Origin: Butyrivibrio sp.
GTDB lineage: Bacteria > Bacillota > Clostridia > Lachnospirales > Lachnospiraceae
Assembly: GCA_015056565.1 (NCBI GenBank)
Contig: SVGB01000001.1
Span: 186,001 to 250,000, forward strand
Length of the DNA stretch: 64,000 bases
Direction of reading: 5' to 3'
Shown: in pieces, positions 8,908 through 16,629 of the stretch
Position numbering within the stretch: position 1 is the first letter of the stretch
Layout: every line of letters starts with the position of its first letter
Position numbers and translations under genes: made by a program
The notes under the pieces: model-generated
Told to the model about the DNA's origin: nothing
Databases searched by the model: none
Seen by the model: the letters and a program-made list of their open reading frames with translations, nothing else

Positions 8908-8970
8908 GTACTTCCACATATAGGATGTAAGCTCAATGAACCAATAAAACAGAACAGGAAGGATATACAT

Positions 8971-9819
8971 ATGCAAGAACCTAATACAACCTACGAAACA
9001 GCAACAGGCAAGATTGAATACACTCTCAAAAGTGATCTAATGTTCCACTACGTTATGCAGAAATCAAAAGCTGCCCTTACCCATTTGGTATGCGCACTTA
9101 AAGGCATCGCCCCCAAAGACGTCAAAGAGATAATTGTCCAAAACCCTATTGATCTTAACAATGACTCAAAAGAAACTATCATGGATCTGAAATTGACACT
9201 CAATAACAATGAGATCATAAATATTGAATTACAGCTCTATTTTGATAAATTCTGGAACCCTCGATCCATTCTTTATCTATGCAGAGCATACGACAGCATC
9301 AGTGAAGGTGAGGATTACTCTCAGCTAAAGCCCACAACCCATATATGCATCACGAATATAGACCTCATTGAAGGAAACGAAGAATTCTACTCCCATTATC
9401 TGTTGCTTAATGTAAAAAATCACGAGCCTTACTCTACAGATTTTGGCATTAACGTGCTACAATTAAATCATATAGATAATGCTACAGATGATGATATTAA
9501 TAGCAATCTTGTCTATTGGGCCAGGCTTTTTATGGCAACAACCTGGGAGGAGTTTAAATCCTTGGCAGACAACAACGTAATTATAGAGGAGGTAGGGCAA
9601 TTGATCTTCGAACTCAACACTGACAATCAGGCAAAAGAGCTCATGGAAGGCCGCAGACGATACCGTGAACAGTTAGCAACATCCTACGCCAGCGGCAAGC
9701 TCGATGCCGCGAAAGAATATGAAGCGGCCCTCGCTGATAAGGACGCTACCATCGCTGATAAGGACGCTACCATCGCTGAACTTCTTGCCAAGATCAAAAA
9801 ACTCGAAAACAATAAATAG
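8971..9819 (+). CDS. Rpn/PD-(D/E)XK nuclease-family putative transposase (PF12784-like)
   Basis: 282 aa with GGAAGG upstream of the ATG. The N-terminal part follows the family pattern (YTLKSDLMFHYVMQ, then KDVKEIIVQNP). The nuclease core shows D72 in MDLKLTL and E86-x-Q88 in NIELQ, the D-Xn-E-x-Q form of PD-(D/E)XK. WARLFMATTWEEF is the usual segment before the tail. The C-terminus is a coiled coil with two identical seven-residue units (DKDATIA), encoded by an exact 21-bp tandem repeat. Rpn proteins are implicated in RecA-independent recombination and phage defence; transposase activity is only presumed. Two related genes lie at 14290 and 17994. Confidence 0.88.
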   Translation: MQEPNTTYETATGKIEYTLKSDLMFHYVMQKSKAALTHLVCALKGIAPKDVKEIIVQNPIDLNNDSKETIMDLKLTLNNNEIINIELQLYFDKFWNPRSILYLCRAYDSISEGEDYSQLKPTTHICITNIDLIEGNEEFYSHYLLLNVKNHEPYSTDFGINVLQLNHIDNATDDDINSNLVYWARLFMATTWEEFKSLADNNVIIEEVGQLIFELNTDNQAKELMEGRRRYREQLATSYASGKLDAAKEYEAALADKDATIADKDATIAELLAKIKKLENNK

Positions 9820-9825
9820 TATTTA

Positions 9826-9855
9826 TGCCTGCTGCAGTACATTTTGCAGCAGGCA
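9826..9855 (+). terminator. Terminator after the rpn gene
   Basis: TGCCTGCTGCA pairs with TGCAGCAGGCA around an 8-base loop, followed by ACTTTCT. It starts 7 bp after the stop codon. Confidence 0.75.
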
Positions 9856-9956
9856 CTTTCTATTCATATCGTCATTTCAGTAAGCTCACCACTACTTACA
9901 CTATATTTATATACTTTATCAGTAAGCATTTCCTTTCGCGGAAGTTTATCATTCGA

Positions 9957-10008
9957 TTACACAATATCCCCAAATGGCTCAGGAATCCTCTTTGCAATTG
10001 AATAAAAA
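9957..10008 (-). pseudogene. Short decayed fragment of an ABC-2 polysaccharide permease
   Basis: This stretch resembles 16801-16852 inside the intact wzm-like gene: both contain AATATC-CCAAA-GGCTCAGGAAT and end in GAATAAAA, with scattered substitutions. It is directly joined to the conserved rpn-associated hairpin at 10004. I infer a relic of an exporter gene left after rearrangement; only about 50 bp can be matched by eye. Confidence 0.55.
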
Positions 10009-10052
10009 ACTCCTAACGCAGGGCATTTCATACCTTACATTAGGAGTTTTTG
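10004..10052. repeat. Conserved rpn-associated hairpin, copy 1
   Basis: AAAAACTCCTAA pairs with TTAGGAGTTTTT around the conserved interior GCATTTCATACCTTAC. It lies between two convergent rpn genes and has T runs on both strands, so it should terminate both. Copies recur at 13119, 15635, 17746 and 18831. Confidence 0.8.
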
Positions 10053-10075
10053 ATTTTATAAATATGCTCTAACCA

Positions 10076-11155
10076 TCAGCTTTTCACAAGAGTATCCTTC
10101 TTGGAGAGTTCTTCGTAAATCTCATGTGTATCATAAGCCGGAGCATGTCTCTGTGCGATGTTGTATATCTCCCTGATATACTCAACGTCGTCCTCATCAA
10201 GCTCTTCAGCTATCTGATCAGGGAGTTTTCCCTTTTGGATCTTTTTACAAATCAGCTTTATGAGCTTATTGGTCTCACCAGTTCTTACCGCTTCCTGATA
10301 ATCAAATCCTTTCCAGTCATCCCAAAGTCCCATAGGCTGCCTCCTTCTTATCCTGTCCACCATATTCTGGACATCATCTTCAGGAATATTCTGTTTCCTG
10401 AGCACAACAGCGATAACCTTAGCAATAGCTTTAAGCACATCATCCGAAGAATCAATGAACAGGTCGCTCAAATACTCTTCAGGAAGTTCAAGCGACTTAA
10501 ATTCTTCCGCATCCTTGAGCTTATTGATCAGCATGACAAAAGATAATTCATCCTTCTTGCCGATGAGTTCTTCCTTGTCATGTTCCTTGAGCTGTATCAG
10601 ATAATACCTGAAATTAGGGATATAATCCTTAAACACTTCATTAAGAACTATCCGCTCTGACAATTCCCTGTCAGCCGTCCACTCCTCCCTGCCTTCATAA
10701 TAAACAATCGGCAAAACTGGAGGATACTTAAAGCCCTTCGTCTTAGAAATACCTGCAGACAGCTTGTCCTGCTGGTTCTCATAGTCCTCCCAAATGTAGA
10801 CCATGTAACGAAGTATCTGCATGATTACATTATAGTCTACCGCAGACTTGTGTTCAATCAGCGCTATAAAAATGTCCTCTCCCTCAGGAAGATGTACCTT
10901 CTTGACAACATCTGCATCCCTCTGCTCTGTGAACATCGGTATATACCTCTCGGTGACGTCTTCAATATCCTGCGGTCTCACATTCTTAAGCTCTTCCAGT
11001 TCAACGTATCCAGAAAGAAGCTGAGAGCATAAAACCGCGTTTTCAAAAATGATCTTCCCTCCGCTGTCAGCAACCTTGCTGTTGGCAATCTGTCCAACCT
11101 GCCAAGCATGCTTCCTTTGCCTCCTTGATTTTCTTTCTTTTTTCCTTTTCTGCAT
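10076..11155 (-). CDS. Rpn-family recombination-promoting nuclease/putative transposase (PF04754, Transposase_31)
   Basis: 359 aa; GGAGG lies seven bases ahead of the ATG. The PD-(D/E)XK core shows acidic residues D80/D82 and E101-H-K103 in FIALIEHKS, followed by the hallmark DYNVIMQILRYMVYIWEDYE and FKYPPVLPIVYY. The C-terminal half is helical and ends in the DEDDVEYIREIYNIAQRHAP region. The N-terminus is unusually basic (QKRKKERKSRRQRK). A 5'-truncated relative lies at 13189. The family promotes recA-independent recombination in E. coli; the role in this organism is unknown. Confidence 0.9.
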   Translation of the reverse strand: MQKRKKERKSRRQRKHAWQVGQIANSKVADSGGKIIFENAVLCSQLLSGYVELEELKNVRPQDIEDVTERYIPMFTEQRDADVVKKVHLPEGEDIFIALIEHKSAVDYNVIMQILRYMVYIWEDYENQQDKLSAGISKTKGFKYPPVLPIVYYEGREEWTADRELSERIVLNEVFKDYIPNFRYYLIQLKEHDKEELIGKKDELSFVMLINKLKDAEEFKSLELPEEYLSDLFIDSSDDVLKAIAKVIAVVLRKQNIPEDDVQNMVDRIRRRQPMGLWDDWKGFDYQEAVRTGETNKLIKLICKKIQKGKLPDQIAEELDEDDVEYIREIYNIAQRHAPAYDTHEIYEELSKKDTLVKS

Positions 11156-11523
11156 TCACATGCCTCCTTGTATCATACTTGCAACACCTGATACGTACTA
11201 GGCATATCTCAGATAAAAGAACTTTCAGAATCAAAAGAGCTAATGCCAGCATGGCAAAAGAAACGTTCCGCAAACTTCAAATATTCCAATCCAATAGGGG
11301 ATAAATGGCGAACTGCCGTGATACCTCTATACGTATGAGAATGTTACCCGCATAGTCTATCACCGACAAATCCTAATGTAAAGTATGAAATTATCAAGGT
11401 TCAACGACCTTTATGTTTCGACTTGGAAATAACGAAAAAGTATCAGTCTATGGTTGGGTTGAATTAAATGAATTCGAAGTTGCAGAACCATATACCTGAC
11501 AGATTTTCCAGTGAGGCAACATT
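11156..11523. other. 368-bp intergenic stretch with one repeat half-site
   Basis: No intact gene is seen. The plus strand has a short open stretch at about 11404-11499 ending in WVELNEFEVAEPYT and a stop, which looks coding-like and may be the tail of a lost gene, but I cannot name it. A half copy of the rpn-associated repeat is at 11371-11400. No convincing promoter was identified. Confidence 0.4.
11371..11400 (-). repeat. Half copy of the rpn-associated repeat
   Basis: TCCTAATGTAAAGTATGAAAT is the reverse complement of the right half of the rpn hairpin (ATTTCATACCTTACATTAGGA) with one change, followed by TATCAAGGT. A second half copy with the same tail (TGCCAAGGT) is at 19051. Confidence 0.6.
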
Positions 11524-11703
11524 CTATTTTTGATATTGCTCACGTTCCATATATATGATTCGTGAGAGCATGTATACAACATAATCAGGGGGAGTTCTTA
11601 CCCCTTGCTCCCAGTGGGATAGTGTTCCTACTGGGATGTGGAACTTTTTGGCGAATGCAGCCTGTGATAATCCTGTGATTTTTCTCAATTCTTTAATTAG
11701 CAT
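11524..11703 (-). CDS. Small XRE-type helix-turn-helix protein
   Basis: 59 aa beginning MLIKELRKITGLSQAAFAKK, with the helix-turn-helix LSQAAFAKKFHIPVGTLSHW and the follow-on EQGVRTPPDYVVYMLSRI. The ATG at 11703 overlaps the last 11 bases of the KilA-N gene in another frame, with GGAG inside that gene as ribosome site, so the two are translationally coupled. HTH proteins of this size usually bind the promoter of their own operon. It is the second gene of a two-gene unit; there is no toxin family I recognise beside it other than the KilA-N protein. Confidence 0.8.
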   Translation of the reverse strand: MLIKELRKITGLSQAAFAKKFHIPVGTLSHWEQGVRTPPDYVVYMLSRIIYMEREQYQK

Positions 11704-12574
11704 CTTTGTCTCCGCCTTTCAAAAGGTTGGGATTTGTGGCACCCAGTTTTCTTTTTGCAGCATTATTTTTGAGAATTTCCGTCTGTTTATATGCCACAGA
11801 ACGCAGTTTTTGTAAACGTTCCTGCTGCGATAATCCTTGTGAAATCCATTCTGCATTAAAGTTTTCAAGATTGATCAGAACTATAAGTTCTTCGGCAGAC
11901 GCATAATCTCTTATGTTCTCACCTCTTTTTGCTTCTTCAGGATGAGCTTTTCGCCACTCTCTTGCACGTTTTCCAAAGAGAGCAACATTCAAAAGATCAG
12001 CCTCATTTGCAAATTTGTATGTCTTTTCTTCATTTGTTAATTCATCAGTAATAAGGTATGTCTGAACAGCATCTGTGTGAATGTGATAATTCAGCTTTGA
12101 AAGAGCTCTTTTTTCATCCCATCCAATAGCTTTTCTCTCAGCCTCATCCTTTTTCAGTCGCTGGTAATCCTTGATTATATAAAGCTTAAACTCTGGAGAA
12201 ATCCATGATGCAAACTCAAAAGCAATATCTGAGTGAGCATACGTTCCTCCATATTTGCCGGCTTTTGATATTATCCCCTTAGCCTGCATTCTTTCAATCC
12301 ACTGCTTCGGAGTCATTATAAGTCTGCCGCGTTCATTTCTAACCGATTGGAATTCCAATCGGTTAAAATCATCCGAATTATGAATTTCTTCCCAGACTGC
12401 AAGGAAATCGATTGTTGAATACGAGCTCATCCAGTTAGTAATAACCATCCTGGGATCTTCGGAATTCTTGTATTTTGCTATATCTGTAAGGCTTATGTAG
12501 CTATTATCAGGCTCAGTACCTCCAATAACCCCTATTTCTATTCCGTTAGCGTTAATTTTTGACGTTTGTACCAT
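11693..12574 (-). CDS. KilA-N domain protein
   Basis: 293 aa from the ATG at 12574, which has GGAGAG six bases upstream; the frame is open for 15 more codons. The KilA-N DNA-binding domain covers about residues 10-125, with SYISLTDIAKYKN, ITNWMSSYSTIDFLAVWEE, and the typical AGKYGGTYAHSDIAFEFASWISPEFKLYIIKDYQRLK. A second region with LNYHIHTDAVQ and ANEADLLNVALFGKRAREW follows. KilA-N proteins come from phages and mobile elements and are found in many gut bacterial genomes. The overlapping HTH gene downstream suggests a regulated cassette. Function inferred as DNA binding only. Confidence 0.9.
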   Translation of the reverse strand: MVQTSKINANGIEIGVIGGTEPDNSYISLTDIAKYKNSEDPRMVITNWMSSYSTIDFLAVWEEIHNSDDFNRLEFQSVRNERGRLIMTPKQWIERMQAKGIISKAGKYGGTYAHSDIAFEFASWISPEFKLYIIKDYQRLKKDEAERKAIGWDEKRALSKLNYHIHTDAVQTYLITDELTNEEKTYKFANEADLLNVALFGKRAREWRKAHPEEAKRGENIRDYASAEELIVLINLENFNAEWISQGLSQQERLQKLRSVAYKQTEILKNNAAKRKLGATNPNLLKGGDKDAN

Positions 12575-12645
12575 TAGTTTCTCTCCTAAATGTATCAATG
12601 ATATATAATTATATACCAATGATATACTGATAACAAGTATTACGA

Positions 12646-12837
12646 TTACAAATGCTCATTCCTCAGCCTGGTGATGACTGCTTTTCTGGTAAAGTGCTCA
12701 CCATAATAGTAATTCACAAACGGAATCACTATATCATCACACTCCGTTTCCATAGTTCTGAATGCATCATCATAAGCGAAATCAGAATATAGGGGTGATT
12801 GTTTTGGGTCTTTAGTTTCATCATCTTGCATACACAC
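12646..12837 (-). pseudogene. N-terminal remnant of an Rpn-like nuclease gene
   Basis: 63 residues with YDDAFRTMETECDDIVIPFVNYYYGEH and AVITRLRNEH, a pattern I associate with the N-terminus of another Rpn/PDDEXK subgroup in Lachnospiraceae, where about 250 more residues would follow. The frame stops at 12646 without a nuclease core. A GGAGG lies ahead of the ATG at 12837. Confidence 0.55.
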
Positions 12838-12949
12838 ATGCCTCCTTCATTAAATTGTTTCTCCATCTTTGAAATTGGCATCTGCAAGAACTGCATAGCC
12901 TCTCCAGATTGGAAAAAGAAACTGTGATAGAAATTCACAGTTCTGTTAG

Positions 12950-13082
12950 GATAGCAGTATATGATCAGGAAAGAAATAAGCATATTTACAAAGTTAACTG
13001 TCAGAGAAACAATTGGCAGAATCTGCCTGGGAAAATAGACCTTTTTGACCAGGTCTCCCTGATATCTGATGGAGCCAAGCCC
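12950..13082 (-). pseudogene. Decayed fragment of a Wzm/TagG-type ABC-2 permease
   Basis: The minus strand reads GSIRYQGDLVKKVYFPRQ, then ILPIVSLTVNFVNMLISFLI, which is the highly conserved segment of polysaccharide ABC-2 exporters (NLVKKVYFPREILP). About 44 codons remain; neither a start nor the rest of the gene is present. It differs from the intact permease at 16630, so a second exporter once stood here. The remaining bases of the interval 12838-13188 hold no gene I can support. Confidence 0.75.
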
Positions 13083-13118
13083 CTGTAAGCATAAGCTCTC
13101 CTAATGATAATCAAAAAA

Positions 13119-13157
13119 ATCCTGATACAAGAAAACTTCATACCTTATATCAGGATT
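13119..13157 (-). repeat. Conserved rpn-associated hairpin, divergent copy 2
   Basis: AATCCTGATA pairs with TATCAGGATT around TTCATACCTTA. It begins 32 bp beyond the stop of the truncated rpn gene, and a short T-rich tract follows on the minus strand. It likely acts as terminator. Confidence 0.7.
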
Positions 13158-13188
13158 CAAATTCACTCATTCAGTTAAAATCAACCTC

Positions 13189-14001
13189 TCACTTGCCAGC
13201 CTCAGCGTTGTTTCTTGACTGTACCAGCTCGTGATATATTTCATCAGCATCATAGCCTGGAGCATATTTCACGGCAATATCATATATTTCCTTGACATAA
13301 TCTAACGGCTCCTCGAAAGTTTCTGCTATCTCCTCTGCTGACATTCCTTTTAAAATCTTCTTACTGATCTGCTTAATAAGTTTTATTTCTTCGCCATTCT
13401 TTCTCTCTTCAATGACATTAATACCTCTAAAGCCCTCGAATAAATCACTCATACGTCGCTCCTTGATCAGACTTAAAAAATCCTGAATCTCATCTTCTGG
13501 GAAATTCTGTTTTCTGAGAAGCACTGCAATAACCTTTTCAAGGACATCTAGCACATCCGTTGGGGACTTCTCAGACCAGCTATCCAGATACTCTTTCGGA
13601 AGGATAAGATCATTTAATGCACCGGTCTCCTTGATTTTATTAACAATCATAATAAGCGAAAGTGCATCGTTCTTGCTAATCAGTTCTTCATTCTCATAAT
13701 CAGCAGCACTCACCAGATGGTAATTGAAATTCGGAATATATGATAAAAAGACATCACTCAACGCAATCCTACTCGCAAATGACTTATCCGCCGTCCAATT
13801 CTCTTCTCCGTTATAGTAAACGATTGGGAAAACCGGTGGATACTTAAAGCCCTTCAGCTTACTAATGCCACTCACTTTCTTCTCCTGTCGCTTCCCATAA
13901 TCTTCCCAGATAAGCACCATATACCGAAGTATCTGCATAGCTACATTATAATCCACATGTGACTTGTGTTCAATCAGTGCGATGAATTCATTTGCCCCAC
14001 C
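13189..14001 (-). pseudogene. 5'-truncated Rpn-family (Transposase_31) gene
   Basis: The open frame runs from an in-frame stop at 14002-14004 to 13189. It contains ANEFIALIEHKSHVDYNVAMQ and aligns with residues ~92 onward of the 359-aa relative at 10076, so the first ~90 residues are lost. E-H-K of the nuclease core is kept but the upstream catalytic Asp is gone. A GTG at 13956 would give 255 aa, without a ribosome site and without the catalytic Glu, so I treat the gene as broken. The breakpoint near 14000 abuts the upstream region of the divergent rpn gene at 14290. Confidence 0.8.
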
Positions 14002-14097
14002 TCAAGTCTGGTTCTCAAAAAGTTTGAACTATTATCAATTCATCGCGTGCTCACTTTTGTTAATCCGACATACATAAAACATTAATCTTTTGTTCGA

Positions 14098-14126
14098 TTG
14101 ATGTTCGATAGGAAACGTGTTATATT
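14098..14126 (+). promoter_or_regulatory. Sigma-A promoter for the rpn gene at 14290
   Basis: TTGATG, a 17-bp spacer, then TATATT. The 5' leader that follows is about 155 bases and hairpin-rich. Confidence 0.7.
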
Positions 14127-14132
14127 ACTTCT

Positions 14133-14191
14133 CGTGCTCATTTCTGAGCACATTACTTGCAGCCAAATGGCTGTCGCGGCGTAGTCACGCC
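14133..14191 (+). promoter_or_regulatory. Three-hairpin leader of the rpn gene at 14290
   Basis: Consecutive hairpins GTGCTCATTTCTGAGCAC, CAGCCAAATGGCTG and GGCGTAGTCACGCC lie between promoter and start codon. The first shares its CTCATTTCT core with the leader at 8864. Confidence 0.55.
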
Positions 14192-14289
14192 ACTTTATCC
14201 ATCAATACTTGCTCGAAGTGTTAAAGGATCATAAATATAGCCCTTATCTAATACGCTATGTTAATGAGGGCTTTACAGAAAGGAACAAA

Positions 14290-15321
14290 ATGTGTAGTCA
14301 ATACAAAAGTTTAAAACCCTTCTTCCCAGTCATCAAGACACGGGAAGAAATCCTAAAAGAAATAACAGACTCCGAAGTCCTAAGTGCTATATTCAACTCC
14401 TGGACTGAGGAACAACAGGAACAATTCCTAGATATCTGTTCTGGCATAAAAGGTGTCAAAATGCTATATGATAGCTATATCAAAGAAATCATGAATCCAG
14501 AAACAAATCCCGACAGGCTATCCTGGCTTCTATCAGTTATTCTTGGTCAAAAAGTAACCGTCAAACAGCAGCTTGCTAATGATAATAACCGCATGGGCGA
14601 TGAAAATTCTCTGGTAATAACTGACATTGTTGTAGAGCTTGAAGACGGAACCCTTGCAAATATAGAAGTTCAGAAAATTGGCTATCTCTTCGCCGGAGAA
14701 AGAGCATCATGTTACATGGCCGATCTTCTGATGCGCCAATATAAGCGAATCAAAAACAAATGTAAGACTAACAACAAAAAGTTCAATTACAAGGATGTCC
14801 CTCCGGTCTATACCATCGTTTTTATGGAGCAAAGCTCCTCCGATTTCAAGGACTATCCTGATGTATTAATGCATACCTTCAGCCACAAATCTGATTCTGG
14901 TCTTGTCATGAAGATGCTCCAAAACTGCATCTTTATTCCTATTGATATTTTCATCAACAAACTTCATAATGAAGGTATCAATAATGAATTTGATGCATGG
15001 CTTACATTCCTGGGATGTGATGATATAAATTACATCGTTGAACTCATTACTAAATATCCAGCCTTTAAGCCTATGTATCAAGATCTCTATGATATGTGCA
15101 AAAACGTGGAAGAGGTGATGCATACGTTTTCAAAAGATCTACAGGAATATGATCATAATACTGTCTTATACATGATTGATGAACTTCAGGATAGTGTTGA
15201 TGCCCAGAAAGTCACCATTAAAGAACAACAAGCCGCTCTTGATTCCAAAGATGCCGAAATCGCATCTCTGCAGGCACGTGTCAAGGAACTCGAGTCAAAA
15301 ACCGGCAATTCTAAATCTTGA
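14290..15321 (+). CDS. Rpn/PD-(D/E)XK nuclease-family putative transposase (PF12784-like)
   Basis: 343 aa from the ATG at 14290, preceded by AAAGGA; the frame is open 27 codons upstream from a TTG but within the structured leader. The nuclease core has D112 in TDIVVELEDG and E126-x-Q128 in NIEVQ. SWLLSVILGQKV, ERASCYMADLLMRQYKR and PPVYTIVFME are the family signatures of the longer subgroup. The C-terminal 45 residues form a coiled coil (DSKDAEIASLQARVKELE) like the other rpn genes here. A promoter and a three-hairpin leader precede it. A fragment of a different rpn gene follows only 12 bp after the stop. Confidence 0.88.
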   Translation: MCSQYKSLKPFFPVIKTREEILKEITDSEVLSAIFNSWTEEQQEQFLDICSGIKGVKMLYDSYIKEIMNPETNPDRLSWLLSVILGQKVTVKQQLANDNNRMGDENSLVITDIVVELEDGTLANIEVQKIGYLFAGERASCYMADLLMRQYKRIKNKCKTNNKKFNYKDVPPVYTIVFMEQSSSDFKDYPDVLMHTFSHKSDSGLVMKMLQNCIFIPIDIFINKLHNEGINNEFDAWLTFLGCDDINYIVELITKYPAFKPMYQDLYDMCKNVEEVMHTFSKDLQEYDHNTVLYMIDELQDSVDAQKVTIKEQQAALDSKDAEIASLQARVKELESKTGNSKS

Positions 15322-15333
15322 TAAGATATGACT

Positions 15334-15610
15334 TTTCAAAGCAAAAACATGGGAGGAAATCAAGATGATCACTAAAGATAATCCATCAATGAATTCCACT
15401 GCTGAAGCTATCTATGTCTCCAACGCCGATGAGTACATCCGCGAAGAATGCTGGCTTCGCGAAGAGCGTATCGCCCACGAAGAGTACCAGAAGAAGCAAT
15501 TCGAAAAGCTCACTAAGGAGAATGCTTCTCTTACTGATAAAAATGCTTCTCTTACTAATGAGAACGCTCTCCTAAAAGAGCTTTTGGAAAAGAACAATAT
15601 AAAGTTCTGA
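15334..15610 (+). pseudogene. C-terminal fragment duplicated from the rpn gene at 17994
   Basis: From 15334 the sequence is nearly identical to 18546 onward, starting in the codons for the KAKTWEEI segment and running through the stop codon and the 3' hairpin. Only the last ~85 residues of the protein are kept, with an in-frame ATG at 15365 that could give 81 aa. This copy has one additional seven-residue unit (ASLTDKN) compared with the intact gene. No nuclease core, so non-functional as an enzyme. Confidence 0.9.
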
Positions 15611-15634
15611 TCTTATCACGAGGAGGCCCACAAG

Positions 15635-15676
15635 AAGCTCCTAATACCCGGAATTTCATACCTTACATTAGGAGTT
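15635..15676 (+). repeat. Conserved rpn-associated hairpin, copy 3, with second hairpin downstream
   Basis: CTCCTAAT pairs with ATTAGGAG around the conserved TTTCATACCTTAC. A second conserved hairpin AGAGATGCCACCG/CGGTTGGCTCTT follows at 15711-15740. Both also follow the intact gene, at 18831 and 18907. Confidence 0.8.
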
Positions 15677-15754
15677 GAAAACAAAAACCGTTTGTGCTAC
15701 TTTATTTGTAAGAGATGCCACCGATAGACGGTTGGCTCTTAGTTAATAGTTACG

Positions 15755-15807
15755 ATCAAAAGAGACCGCATCCTACTTGTTCAGAGTTTTCAGCGGTCTT
15801 TTTTGAT
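15755..15807. terminator. Rho-independent terminator between rpn fragment and wzt
   Basis: ATCAAAAGAGACCGC pairs with GCGGTCTTTTTTGAT. The T run within the right arm supports termination on the plus strand, and the A run of the left arm supports it on the minus strand. Confidence 0.8.
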
Positions 15808-15896
15808 GCTTAGTATTACTTCTTCAATGTCACGTAAATACTGTATAACTATTACGCCAATGCTGACGAGCGTAACTGCAATACCTATCCTCTCTA

Positions 15897-16628
15897 TCAT
15901 GCCATCATAAACTGCTTATATTCCTCCAACACAGCCTCGGGCTCCCCTATTTTTCTTATCTCCCCGTCATGCATCCACATAACGCTGTCGCAAAGCTCCT
16001 TTAGCGTTTCTATACTATGAGACACAATGATAACAGTTCTGTCTTCATCCGTGATGAGTTCTTTCATCTTGGCCAGGCTCTTTGCTTTAAACCGCTCATC
16101 TCCCACACTCAAGACTTCATCCACCAGCATAATGTCCGTTTCAAGCAATGCTGTAATGGCAAAAGCAAGCTTACTATGCATACCGCTTGAATAGGTCCTT
16201 ACAGGTCTGTCTATAAAATCCCCAAGTTCTGCAAACTCGATGATCTCATCCATTCGTTCTTCAATCTCTTTTTCCTTAAATCCCAGGAGCAGTCCTGATA
16301 GCATAATATTCGCTCTTCCAGTAAGAAGAGGCTTAAATCCCACTCCAAGGGCCATGAGCGAAACTGAGTGGTCATGAAGGTCGATACTTCCTGAATTGGG
16401 AGAAAAAACTCCGGCAATTGAACGAAGCAGCGTGGACTTTCCACTTCCATTCTTGCCGATTATTCCCAAAATTCCGCCTTTTTCGATGTCAAAAGTAACT
16501 CCCTTTACCGCTTCAAACACCTCATCCCTTGTCTTATGATGAAACAGCGTACTCCTGATAGAAACATTATTCAAAATACGGTAGCTTATGCTCACATTCT
16601 TCACTTCAATCGCAAGTTCTTTTGTCAT
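15897..16628 (-). CDS. wzt: Polysaccharide ABC exporter, ATP-binding subunit (Wzt/TagH-type)
   Basis: 243 aa. Walker A GKNGSGKST at residues 58-66, the exporter-type signature YSSGM at 146-150 and Walker B DIMLVDE at 165-171, with VLSVGDERF after it as in Wzt and TagH. It ends just past the ABC domain, so it lacks the C-terminal carbohydrate-binding domain of O9a-type Wzt; export would not need a terminal sugar modification. The ATG is one base after the permease stop codon, so the two are co-translated. The partner exports a lipid-linked glycan across the cytoplasmic membrane, plausibly the product of the neighbouring glycosyltransferases. Confidence 0.93.
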   Translation of the reverse strand: MTKELAIEVKNVSISYRILNNVSIRSTLFHHKTRDEVFEAVKGVTFDIEKGGILGIIGKNGSGKSTLLRSIAGVFSPNSGSIDLHDHSVSLMALGVGFKPLLTGRANIMLSGLLLGFKEKEIEERMDEIIEFAELGDFIDRPVRTYSSGMHSKLAFAITALLETDIMLVDEVLSVGDERFKAKSLAKMKELITDEDRTVIIVSHSIETLKELCDSVMWMHDGEIRKIGEPEAVLEEYKQFMMA

Positions 16629-16629
16629 A

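Noticed and set aside
12729..12983. 84-aa minus-strand ORF starting MLISFLIIYCYPN
   Set aside because: Its start is the middle of a decayed permease segment and the remainder has no domain; annotated as a pseudogene fragment instead.
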